The notes under the pieces are model-generated. The model made no database searches. It saw only the letters and a program-made list of their open reading frames with translations, and was not told the origin of the DNA. A stretch of 64,000 nucleotides of DNA from Liopterus haemorrhoidalis (taxonomy: Eukaryota > Arthropoda > Insecta > Coleoptera > Dytiscidae), in contig OZ020618.1 in the NCBI GenBank assembly GCA_963971575.1, positions 34,574,731-34,638,730 on the forward strand, given 5' to 3'. This document shows positions 55,701 through 64,000 of this stretch, in pieces. Every line of letters starts with the position of its first letter. Positions within the stretch are counted from its first letter, which is position 1. A program made the position numbers and the translations under genes.

Positions 55701-57454
55701 GGTATCAGGACACTTACCCCCAGGACATTAACCCCCGGGACATTAACCCCCCGTCAATTACCCCCGGGACATTAACCCCCCATGTCAATAACCCCCCGTG
55801 CCATTAACCCCCTGGACAATAACCCCCGGAACAGTAACCCCCGGGACATTAACCCCCCGTCAATGACCCCCGGGACTTTAACCCCCCGTACCAATAACCC
55901 CCCGACCATTAACCCCCTGGCAATTGATTAATATTTTAAATGTTTATTTTTATTTAAAATTAGAACATTTGAAATTAGAACAAAATTGAACAAATGTAAT
56001 CGTACATATATAATTAGCTAACGTGTGTTAGTGATCTGGGTAACACTGTGACGACATTTTTCCTAAGGTTCTCGTGATTGGCTAACTGGGGACTATTCAG
56101 GTCTCTTGATTGACAAGTATTTTGCAGATTTATTCTCTAAGAATCTACAAATATAATTACATATAGAAATGTGTAGGATTTCGTAGGCATAAACAAAAAC
56201 TCTAGATACTTGTATATCCTTTGACTGATATGAACAATATTTTGCAGTTTTATTCTCTAACAATCTACCAATATAATTACATACAGAAATGTCTAGGGTT
56301 TCGTAGGAATATCTTAGGTTAGGTTAGGTTAGTAAGGGTTTGGTTAGAAGCCGAGCGAAGAGAGCTACCCATCTTCTAGTTTAATATCAAAACACTATCT
56401 TAGGTTAGGTTAGGTTAGTAAGAGTTTGGTTAGAAGAAGCCGAGCGAAGCGAGCTACTCATCTTCTAGTTTAATTTCAAAACACTATCTTAGGTTAGGTT
56501 AGGTTAGTAAGGGTTTGGTTAGAAGAAGCCGAGCGAAGCGAGCTACCTATCTCAAATTTTCAAATTTTAAATAAAAATAAACATTTAAAAATATAAATCA
56601 ATTGCCATTGAATTTTTTATGACCTAGAAACTTCAAAAAATAACTTGAAAATGGCAACTAAAAAATTACAAACAATTTTCAAATACCACGTATGGCCCAA
56701 AATAAAGCACATTTATCAATAAAAAAAAGTCCTACTGTGACCCCCCATTTTTTTGGAAATAATTGGGCACATATTATTACTTCAGTTAACCCACATTCAC
56801 ACAAAAAAAAAATTAACAAAAACGCTACAGGCATTTTTGAGAAAAACTATTTTCTAGTTTGGTCTTCATATGACCTCTATATGAACATCAACTTTAAGGC
56901 CTAGTATAATTAAAAAAATACATCTAGATATTCACAAAAAAACTTTAAATGACAGATCAATCAAATCCGTCGAGTAGTTTAGGCCCTAGGCTTGGCGAAA
57001 AAATTACACTTCAAACCGACAGACATTTTTCCAAAAACATGTTTTTCGGATTCCCAGGTATGTGAAACGTGGAGAAACATTAAAATCCGGGGGGGGTCAA
57101 AATCTGACTCATCACTGTACCCTACTCTCTATACATACGAGGAAGTAAAAATTATTCTGATATATAAATTATATTAATAATTTCAAATGTTCAAATTTTA
57201 AATAAAAATAAACATTTAAAATATTAATCAATTGCCAGGGGGTTAATGGTCGGGGGGTTATTGGTATGGGGGGTTAATGTCCCGGGGGTTATTGACGGGG
57301 GGTTAATGTCCCGGGGGTTACTGTCCTGGGGGTTATTGTCCGGGGGGTTAATGGCACGGGGGGTTATTGACATGGGGGGTTAATGTCCTGGGGGTTATTG
57401 ACGGGGGGTTAATGTCCCGGGGGTTAGTGTCCCGGGGGTAAGTGTCCTAGAATC
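55701..57454. mobile_element. Foldback-type transposon with tandem-repeat arms, perfect 9-bp TSD
   Basis: The 9-mer gggatcacc occurs at 55692-55700 and 57455-57463; one copy restores the LINE-X codons. Terminal bases AGGACACTTACCCCC are mirrored at both ends. Arms of about 275 bp (55701-55976 and 57178-57454) are inverted. Each has 14-15 tandem units of 14-16 bp such as CCCCCGGGACATTAA, then a shared AT-rich inner part (caattgattaatattttaaa). Foldback elements of Drosophila have tandem-repeat arms and 9-bp duplications, so the class assignment is good. No transposase is seen inside; the 70- and 61-aa frames have no domain. Confidence 0.9.
56311..56556. repeat. Three tandem 86-89 bp units with TTAGG telomere-like core
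   Basis: Each unit begins atcttaggttaggttaggtt, i.e. three TTAGG repeats plus TTAG. It continues 'agtaagggtttggttagaag' and 'gccgagcgaagcgagctac'. Units start at 56311, 56397 and 56486. They lie in the loop of the foldback element. Confidence 0.85.
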
Positions 57455-57463
57455 GGGATCACC

Positions 57464-58031
57464 ATATTGAGAGATTGGCTAAAAATTTGCGCAAAACTTT
57501 TTACATATTTAAAAAATTAAAGAAAATACTCAATTCATTACAATTAAAAACTTTTTACTTCGGTCTTGTACAATCTTTAATGCAATATGATATTCTTGTT
57601 TGGGCTGGTGCGGCTAAACTGTATAAAAATAAAATACTTGTCCTGCAAAAAAAGCTTATAAAAAAATGTATAATAAAACCGCAAGATACCCGTCTAAATT
57701 GTTATTCTCAGAATCTAATATATTCAATTTTAATAAATTATATATATCAGCCATTGCTGCATACCTAATTAAAAATCCTGCCTTTGTAACATTCTTGGAT
57801 CACTCATACTCTACTAGAAATATGTCATCTAGTCAAGCCATAACCAGAAAATTCAACAAAACAAAATCCAAATATTACTACTCTTATTTTGTCAGTAAAA
57901 TATACAATACCTTTAATAATTATTTAAAAAATAATAACATTCACTTATCCGTTTTAAATTATAGGAGGATTGTTAAAAAATGGCTTTCATCAATGGACTA
58001 TACCGACAGTATAGCATTACTCGAGACGTAG
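57464..58031 (+). pseudogene. LINE-X ORF2, C-terminal region
   Basis: It resumes after the foldback element: ERLAKNLRKTFYIFKKLKKI, FYFGLVQSLMQYDILVWAGA, then after a frameshift LFSESNIFNFNKLYISAIAA and YNTFNNYLKN. These are post-RT motifs common in jockey/CR1-group LINEs (L-x-x-L-x-x-x-x-W-G...). Confidence 0.8.
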
Positions 58032-58202
58032 CCTATAATAATATTTAAAAAAGTTCTTCCACATTATTTAAATTTAATAAATTAAGTATTAATGTTTATT
58101 CATTCTATTAATATTTATTCATTCTATTAATCATATTACTTGTATGTATTATTGAAAATAAATTATTATTATTATTATTATTAATATTATTATAATTATT
58201 GG

Positions 58203-58551
58203 ACCGGTTGAGCGAAGAAATCAAGAAAAAACCCCCACAATTGGGGGTGCAAGTGCTCATCCATCAAGACATTGCACGGATGCGCAATTGTGCAGTTTCG
58301 ATGGCGAAAATACATGAATTACGCTTCGAGTTGTTGCCGTATCCATCGTATTCGCCAGATTTGGCACCAGCGACTTTTCCTGTTTTCAAACATGAAGAAA
58401 TGGCTCGTCGGAAAAAGATTCACGTCGAACGAGGAGATCATCGCCAAAACAGATGCCTATTTTTAAAATCTTACTTTTTGGATGGCTTCAACAAATTGGT
58501 AAAACGCTGGACGAAGTGTATCGAGATAAAAGGAGACTATGTTGAGAAATA
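58203..58551 (+). pseudogene. mariner transposase, C-terminal part
   Basis: It begins DRLSEEIKKKPPQLGVQVLI, then HQDIARMR (second catalytic Asp), AVSMAKIHELRFELLP, YSPDLAPATF (third Asp), KSYFLDGFNKLVKRWTKCIE and GDYVEK at the C terminus, with a small frameshift near 58390. It matches the left part at 45600-45991 in lineage. The 3' UTR and terminal repeat follow to 58607. Confidence 0.85.
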
Positions 58552-58647
58552 AAAATGAATCAACCCAAAATAATGTGTTTTTCTTAGGACTTATTGATCT
58601 ACCCTCGTAATTTCAGATTGTTAGTTTTATATGAGAAATTTGTAATA

Positions 58648-58969
58648 CAGTGGTACCTCTGGTTACGAACGTCTCTGGTTACGTATGTTTCAGGTTATTA
58701 ACAAGATTCGTCAAAATTTTTGTCTCGACTTACGAACAAATTTCGGGTTACGAATCGAACGATCGAATTTCGCGGTTTCGAATTTGGCGGTTACGATGGT
58801 TCTTCCCGGCTACTACAGTCGACCCAAGTGATATTTTTGGCGGTCTGGAACGAATTAATTGAATTTACATTATGTATTCCTTATGGGGAAATTCGTTTCG
58901 ACTTACGAATGTTTCGGGTTACGAGCTAACTTCCGGAACTAATTAAATTCGTAACCCGAGGTACCACTG
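58648..58969. mobile_element. pogo/Tigger-like MITE with TA target
   Basis: The left end CAGTGGTACCTCTGGTTACG matches the right end, reverse complemented CAGTGGTACCTCGGGTTACG. TA lies on both sides (58646-58647 and 58970-58971). The 322-bp interior repeats 'gttacgaa' motifs ('cggttacg', 'gggttacg') on both strands. It sits 40 bp from the mariner end. Confidence 0.85.
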
Positions 58970-58971
58970 TA

Positions 58972-59399
58972 TATGATATTAACCCTGGCCTTAATTAAAT
59001 TTATATACAAAATCTGAGTGTTGTAATATTAAGGTACTAGGGGTGTCAGCCCGACTACGCCGGTCTTCTCCCCTACGTTGTTAAAACTCGTCGCTTCACG
59101 TTTTGAAAAAAAAAAAAAATGAAGATACACCAGAAGTTGAATAGAACATACATACCACACTTGTACAATATAATAGTAGATAAAATTTACTCCAGCGTAT
59201 TTATTGCGAGTAACCCGTTTTGGAACCCCTCAAATCTGACCGCTTAGATCGCGGACCTCAGATTTCAGTTTCAATTGATACCCCTCTCAATCTTTTATTT
59301 AAGGAATAACTTACCTGTTAAATATACTGAAAGAATTAGTCTCCACTTCAATTGTTTTGAAACAAATTAGTTATATATTTAGAGAAGAGAGAATAGTTA
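58972..59399. other. No recognisable gene
   Basis: AT-rich; a poly-A run near 59107-59119. No domain-bearing frame on either strand. Confidence 0.45.
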
Positions 59400-60055
59400 T
59401 ATATTAGATTCCAAATTACTTTATTACATAAACTCTATAATTAAAAAGGCATATAAAATGCTAGGCTTTATGTTAAGAATCAGCAAACCATTTAACATTA
59501 TTAACATTATATTATACATGTGTAAAAAGTCACCTAGAACAGTGTTTCTCGACCGAAAACGGACCATGGAGTGAATTAATAATAAAGTTCACAAAAAAAT
59601 TAACAAAAAATTTCAAGAATAATCATTTATAAGCGGACCACTAAAATTTTACTAAGGATCACCAGTGGTCCGCGGACCACCGGTTGAGAAATACTGACCT
59701 AGAATATGCCACTGTCTGTTGGTCACCACAATACATATATCATCTATATAAAATTCCAAACAACCATTTAAATTTAATGACTTTAGAAAAAAGAAGGGTA
59801 TTTTTGGATGTCGGTCGGTCCAGATAATAAATAAGATTGTTGATTGCCCACCACTACTACATCATTTACGCTTACACATCCTTAACTACATCACGAGAAA
59901 TATTGACCTTTTTTACTTATCTTTTAACAGAACAAACTCGGCTTTTAACTCACCTCTGAGCAGAATCTCCTAAAACTTTAACAATATCTCAAAAAATGAC
60001 AACTTTCTTGATATATTTTTACTAAATCTCACACAGTTTAAAAAATGAATGTCTA
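59400..60055 (+). pseudogene. LINE reverse-transcriptase C-terminal relic, split by a MITE
   Basis: Readable segments are IIKKAYKMLGFMLRISKPFN, then across the MITE SHLEYATVCWSPQYI, then LMTLEKRRVFLD, CPPLLHHLRLHI and FNRTNSAFNSPL. This is the post-RT region of jockey/CR1-type LINEs (HLEYA..CWSP box). RT core, endonuclease and ORF1 are absent. It has stops and frameshifts. Confidence 0.8.
59540..59696. mobile_element. hAT-like MITE, perfect 8-bp TSD
   Basis: The ends CAGTGTTTCTCGACCG and, reverse complemented, CAGTATTTCTCAACCG enclose 157 bp. acctagaa is on both sides (59532-59539, 59697-59704). Removing it restores the SHLEYA codons of the LINE relic. The 'ggaccac' motifs and terminal sequence relate it to the element at 19754-20486. 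Confidence 0.92.
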
Positions 60056-60139
60056 CGACTATTATAAATGCTATTATAATATCAAAAACATAAAAATGTT
60101 ACTGTTACTGTAATTATTATTACTATTATTATTATTATT

Positions 60140-61955
60140 AAGGAAAATAAGGAACTGAAGGCTTGTATTGCCATTAAGGCTTGTATTGTTCCATTTTACA
60201 TAAACAGAGCATACAATGTTATATCCACATAAATAATACATCCAATTATAAGCTAATTACATACAAATTAATCAAATTACTAAATCTATACAATTTTTAA
60301 AATTGTTCAAGCTGGAAGTGAAGGCACTGGCAGGTAAATTGTTCCAGGATTTAAAAATCCTGTTGGTTAAAAAATTACCACGGACATTTTTTTTGAATTT
60401 TTGTCGCCTTAATTTTAAACTATGACCCCTTAACCTGGTGTCCGTATTCAGGGTGAAGATTCGACAAATCACATTTAAAATCACCACGCACTATTTTAAA
60501 CATCGTAATAAGGTCCCCACGATGACGTCTTTTTGCAAGAGAAGTAAGGTTCAACTTTCGCAGTCTTTCTTCATAGGACAATGAATATAATCCACGAGCT
60601 AACTTTGTGAAACGCCTTTGCACCTTCTTCATCACACAAATGTCTTTTTTGAGGCTGGGTGCCCAAACTGAGATAGCAAACTCCAAATGAGGCCTTACGT
60701 AGGACACGTAGAGTATCTTGACTATATCAGGAGACGGTTGATAAAACGATTTTGACAGGATATATGACACATAGTTCGCACGTTTAATCACTTTTTTAAC
60801 CTGATGGCTCCAGTTTAGGTCAGACGTTATCGTGACTCCCAGATCAACCTGTTCTTCAACCACTTGAAGCTTTATGGATGACTTGCGTTGTTTTGGCCCA
60901 TGTGAAGTACAGTGGTTTTACTGATATTCAGTGGTAAAAGCCAAGTGTTAGTCCAGTCGAAGATTTTATTAAGGTCATCCTGGATAATTAAACAATCGTC
61001 ATTGTATATTTTAGTATCATCAGCATACATGGAAAATGGGGAAGAAATAGACGTTTTGAGGTCGATTACGTAGATCAGGAAAAGAATAGGGCCTAGAACC
61101 GAGCCTTGTGGAACTCCACTTAGAGCCGGATGTGCCTTTGACAAGGAGTCACCAATGCGAATCTGGAACGACATATCAGATAAAAATGTTTTAATCTAGC
61201 AATGAAACTTACCCCGAATGCCATAATGTTCAAGTTTACTGAGTAGTCTATTGAGAGGCACCTTATCGAAGGCTCGGGCAAAGTCCAGAAAGATGACGTC
61301 AGTAGGAATGGAATTGTCCAATGCCAGTGACCAGGCATGCGTACACTGAAGGAGATTTGATGTGACCGACCGGCCTGGTAGGAATCCGTGCTGTTCAATA
61401 GGTATTGCGTCATTTGCAGTCAGAAATTCTAAGATTTTTTTTGCTATAATGCGTTCAAGAATCTTTCTCGAATTAGATCCGATACTTATGGGTCGGTAAT
61501 TTTCAGGATTCAACTTGTCTCCTTTTTTAAATATCGGTGTCACCAGTGCTTGACGCCATGTTTTCGGAAGGTATCCTTCATCCAATGATTTGCGCATTAC
61601 TTTATATAAAGGATCTGCAAGGATGTCACTGCAGTTCTTTAAGATAATAGATGGTACACCATCGAGACCAGGGTTTGCTGATGACTTCATCGTATTCAGT
61701 TCATACTTGATAATTTCAGGAGATAAGTCGATATCGTCTAGATTATTTATAATACGAGAATGCGGGTCAAGAAAGGGAAGAGGTCCATAGATTTCTTCTG
61801 TGTAAGCTTTCTTGAAAACGTCAGCAAATAATTCAGCCACAACAGATGGATCATAACACACCATGCCTTTAGCATCATTTATAACCGGTATAGAAACTTT
61901 AGCGTCAGTCTGTGATCGTACATAGCTAAATAGAGCTTTTGGGCCAAGAGTTACA
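60140..61955 (-). pseudogene. CR1/L2-group LINE ORF2, 5' truncated
   Basis: Starting at about 61950: GPKALFSYVRSQTDAKVSIP, then MKSSANPGLDGVPSIILKN, LVTPIFKKGDKLNPENYRPI, QHGFLPGRSVTSNLLQ, and IFLDFARAFDKVPLNRLLSK. An in-frame TAG follows (where Trp is expected). Next come SGVPQGSVLGPILFLIYV and catalytic MYADDTKIY, a frameshift near 60870, then SYVRPHLEFAISVWAPSLKK, FTKLARGLYSLSYEERLRKL, a frameshift near 60450, and the C-terminal RGHSLKLRRQ...NRIFKSWNNLPAS. The tail is (AAT)n near 60118-60140. The endonuclease is missing. Damage is light, so the insertion is fairly recent. Confidence 0.88.
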
Positions 61956-62400
61956 TGTAATTTGTGTTATATCTAAATGTATTAATTATACTAGTGCTAC
62001 ACTGTTATTGGAACAGGACATGCTCCTGCGTGTGGCCGAGTTTTGTAAAATAAAAAAATTAAAAATAAAACCCTTCACACGACAATATTCTGTAAATGTC
62101 TGTCGCAAACAAAATAAGTTTTGTAAATGCTTTCGGGTTACAAAACTTCAAACCTCGGATGTTTTACGCAATTCAACCAAACTTTAAACACATCAGGTTC
62201 ACGTTTAGGAAATTGGTGACGAACAGACGTAACAAATTTCAGGCCGGTACACAGCAACGTTTAAGGTATTCAGAAACAGATTCCATATTTGTAAATTAAA
62301 AAAAAAAAATACACTTTTCGTAAATGAAAAAAAAAAAAAAAACTACTGTTGAGCACTTTTCACAAGCACTGAACAAACAAAAATGGCCCACATAAAGCAT
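61956..62400. other. No recognisable gene
   Basis: Small frames at 61939-62187 and 62096-62299 have no domain. A-runs lie near 62298 and 62328. Confidence 0.45.
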
Positions 62401-62935
62401 TAAGCCGCATTCAGAGCTCTTTAAATTAACACGTTGTAGACTGTTATGTTTTTATACATTTTTTAACGTTCTACGTGTCGTTTACAGCAGCGTTAGAAAT
62501 TAGTGGGTTACGAATAGTCCGACATCTGTGTGTCTTTAAACCAACAACATTGCTTCATAAAATGTTTTCTATCTAATACCCTTTTTTATAATTCTGCTGT
62601 TCTAGATTTTAACTAACTAAACCTAACCTAATTACCTAAATTGATCATATTTACTGTCCATCTTTGTAATTTTGAGCAATATTTGTTAATTATTACATTT
62701 TGTTAGATTATGTAAAGGCATACAATATCTACGATGTCTTTGATAGACTGAGATAGCCAATGTAATAGCTATAAGTTTGGAAAATAATCCACAATCCACA
62801 ACGAACAACGTATTAAATTTAGACGTTTGAACGGTTTCACGTCTTCACCATATGACAAACTTCTAGTGACAATCAACAGAGTACAAGCGACAGTCTATAA
62901 GCTATTGATTTAAGAGCTCTAAATGCGGCTTTAGG
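62401..62935. mobile_element. Long-TIR MITE-like element
   Basis: The left arm TAAGCCGCATTCAGAGCTCT and the reverse complement of the right arm AAAGCCGCATTTAGAGCTCT continue with decreasing similarity to 'tagactgt' about 45 bp in. It spans 535 bp with no ORF. The target duplication is unclear. Confidence 0.65.
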
Positions 62936-63560
62936 CCAACTGTATTAGAACTGGTAACTGTTCAGGGAAACTAATAGTGGTTACAGCTCGGGTATATGCG
63001 TCAGGCTACGGTTACACTGTATCCGTGCGTGCGGTGACGAGCGTTTACCTTGAACGTCCTTGTCCTGATCCGAGGATAGGTGGTTTCAATCATACGTGCG
63101 ACTTACGTGTGATCTCATTCAAATTAAACTATTTTATTTAAAATATCATAGTTATTATTAACTTAACATCAAAAACATATAAAACAACATTATTTATAGT
63201 AATAAAACAAAACAAAAATTGTTCTATGCATTTTTAGATGAATACTTGAGGAGTTACGGAGAAACACACTAAAACTAAGATCTTGAAATATCTCCTTTAT
63301 TGTTAACAGCAAAAACCTGTATGACTAAAATTGTTTAGAATACAAAAACAAATATTTTTGCCCGAAGTATTTTTTCATCTGGATGAATAATAATTTTATA
63401 CATGAATCTCGAAAAAATAGACAGACAGAAATGGATTTTTTTGTTGATTTTGTCGGACAGAAACAAACCTATTTGTTTCTGCAGAACTCCAAAGAAAATA
63501 AGAAAACAAAATAAATGAATAAACAGATAAATAACGAAATAAATAAATCTTCAATATGAA
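62936..63560. other. No recognisable gene
   Basis: AT-rich, no domain-bearing frame on either strand. Confidence 0.4.
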
Positions 63561-64000
63561 GGAATCAGGTGCTGTATCGGAGAATTACATTCATCTACTA
63601 AAAATGCATTATTAGCTGAACCAAACGTAATGCCACTTGAATTGCGCAGAAAAATTCTATCAGTCCTATACCTATAGGTCAGTATTGTACAGAGGTTCTA
63701 TCGTCGAATTATAGGAGAAATAGAAACATGCCCTTAATAATCGAAACCTCTTTAAGTCTATCGAACATCTTTCCACTCCGTGCTGTTAGCCATAATATTC
63801 CATGCTTTTCTTACCCATTTAGGTTTTCACTACCAAATAATTATTTCATAGCTGATCATAACATGATACAGATATCTTCCTCAAATTATCGGGAAAACAA
63901 CTTATCAGTTTTGGATAAGGTAAAATTAAAATGGCCAAATGCACAACATATATATATACTGACGGATCAAAATCAACCAATGGCGTAGGTTGTGCTGTTT
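63561..64000 (+). pseudogene. LINE with RNase H domain, cut by window end
   Basis: The frame from 63561 reads GIRCCIGELHSSTKNALLAE and VMPLELRRKILSVLYL, the region between RT and RNase H in I/R1-type LINEs (PLxxRR box). After frameshifts near 63690 the frame 63728-63940 continues to KLKWPNAQHIY. Immediately after a (TA)n stretch comes TDGSKSTNGVGCAV, the start of an RNase H domain with its first catalytic Asp. The (TA)n expansion breaks the frame. It extends beyond the window. Confidence 0.8.

Larger units (their letters stand above)
45992..58193 (+). mobile_element. LINE-X: CR1/jockey-group LINE carrying three later insertions
   Basis: It is flanked by the 9-mer aattattgg (45983-45991 and 58194-58202), which restores the mariner reading frame when one copy is removed. 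It ends in (TTA)n. The order is a 5' UTR, ORF1 N-terminal part, purine-rich LINE, ORF1 C-terminal part, ORF2 endonuclease, Helentron-like copy E, reverse transcriptase, foldback element, ORF2 C terminus. Many stops and frameshifts indicate an old copy. Confidence 0.85.
45390..58607 (+). mobile_element. mariner element split by a 12.2-kb LINE insertion
   Basis: The left terminus GGAGGGTAGGTTAATAAGTCC (after TA at 45388-45389) and the right terminus, reverse complemented CGAGGGTAGATCAATAAGTCC (before TA at 58608-58609), are matching inverted repeats. The transposase frame breaks inside codons for LLDRL at 45991 and resumes at 58194/58203 after LINE-X. The mariner alone would be about 1.0 kb, shorter than the usual 1.3 kb, so it already carried internal deletions. 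Confidence 0.88.

Noticed and set aside
55701..55925. Evenly spaced C-rich units that look like a CRISPR array
   Set aside because: Units are contiguous with no unique spacers, are mirrored at 57230-57445, and lie in a eukaryotic TE with a target duplication.
56311..56556. True chromosome-end telomere
   Set aside because: Only three TTAGG repeats per unit, embedded in a transposon with sequence continuing on both sides.

Overview
The window looks like a piece of an AT-rich arthropod (most likely insect) nuclear genome. Supporting signs are an intron-split MADF-BESS gene, TTAGG-type repeat motifs, mariner relics, Mag-like Gypsy, jockey/CR1-group LINEs and microsatellite-bearing Helentron-type repeats. 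The order cannot be fixed from sequence alone. No bacterial operons, CRISPR arrays, rRNA or convincing functional tRNA genes were seen. Almost all of the window is transposable elements (TEs) and their debris. Gene content: one host gene is recognisable, on the minus strand. Its exon 1 (23392..23551, first half of a MADF domain) and last exon (10690..11324, second half of MADF, acidic linker, BESS motif) join in phase across a 12.07-kb intron, giving about 264 aa. The intron is full of TEs. Layout: 0-10 kb holds a minisatellite, a hairpin MITE, a 1.2-kb hAT-type element with 8-bp target duplication, AT-rich sequence and one full Helentron-like repeat (copy A). 11.3-23.4 kb is the intron: several hAT-type MITEs (two with perfect 8-bp target duplications, one nested in another), a DDE transposase relic, a purine-rich LINE fragment, a TA-flanked MITE and Helentron-like copies B, C and G plus relics. 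26.9-31 kb: a satellite array abuts a degraded Gypsy element (gag-PR-RT-RH-IN and one short LTR), followed by copy D. 32.7-34.7 kb: Helentron-like, mariner and Helitron-helicase relics. 36.9-41.6 kb: a LINE with both ORFs uninterrupted (ORF1 = SAP + coiled coil + SGNH-hydrolase-like domain; ORF2 = endonuclease + reverse transcriptase), the best candidate for a recently active element. 45.4-58.6 kb: a nested stack. A mariner is split by LINE-X with a 9-bp duplication. LINE-X itself holds a purine-rich LINE, Helentron-like copy E and a foldback element with 9-bp target duplications. 58.6-64 kb: a pogo-like MITE, three LINE relics and two further MITEs. Two systems stand out. The first is a Helentron/HINE-like repeat family in which each copy carries, at the same internal position, a tRNA-like module with Pol III A and B boxes followed by T-runs; the modules differ between copies although the surrounding repeat is conserved. 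The second is a foldback transposon whose roughly 275-bp inverted arms are tandem 14-16 bp C-rich units in the same order on both sides. All family assignments come from reading motifs by eye; no database search was run.
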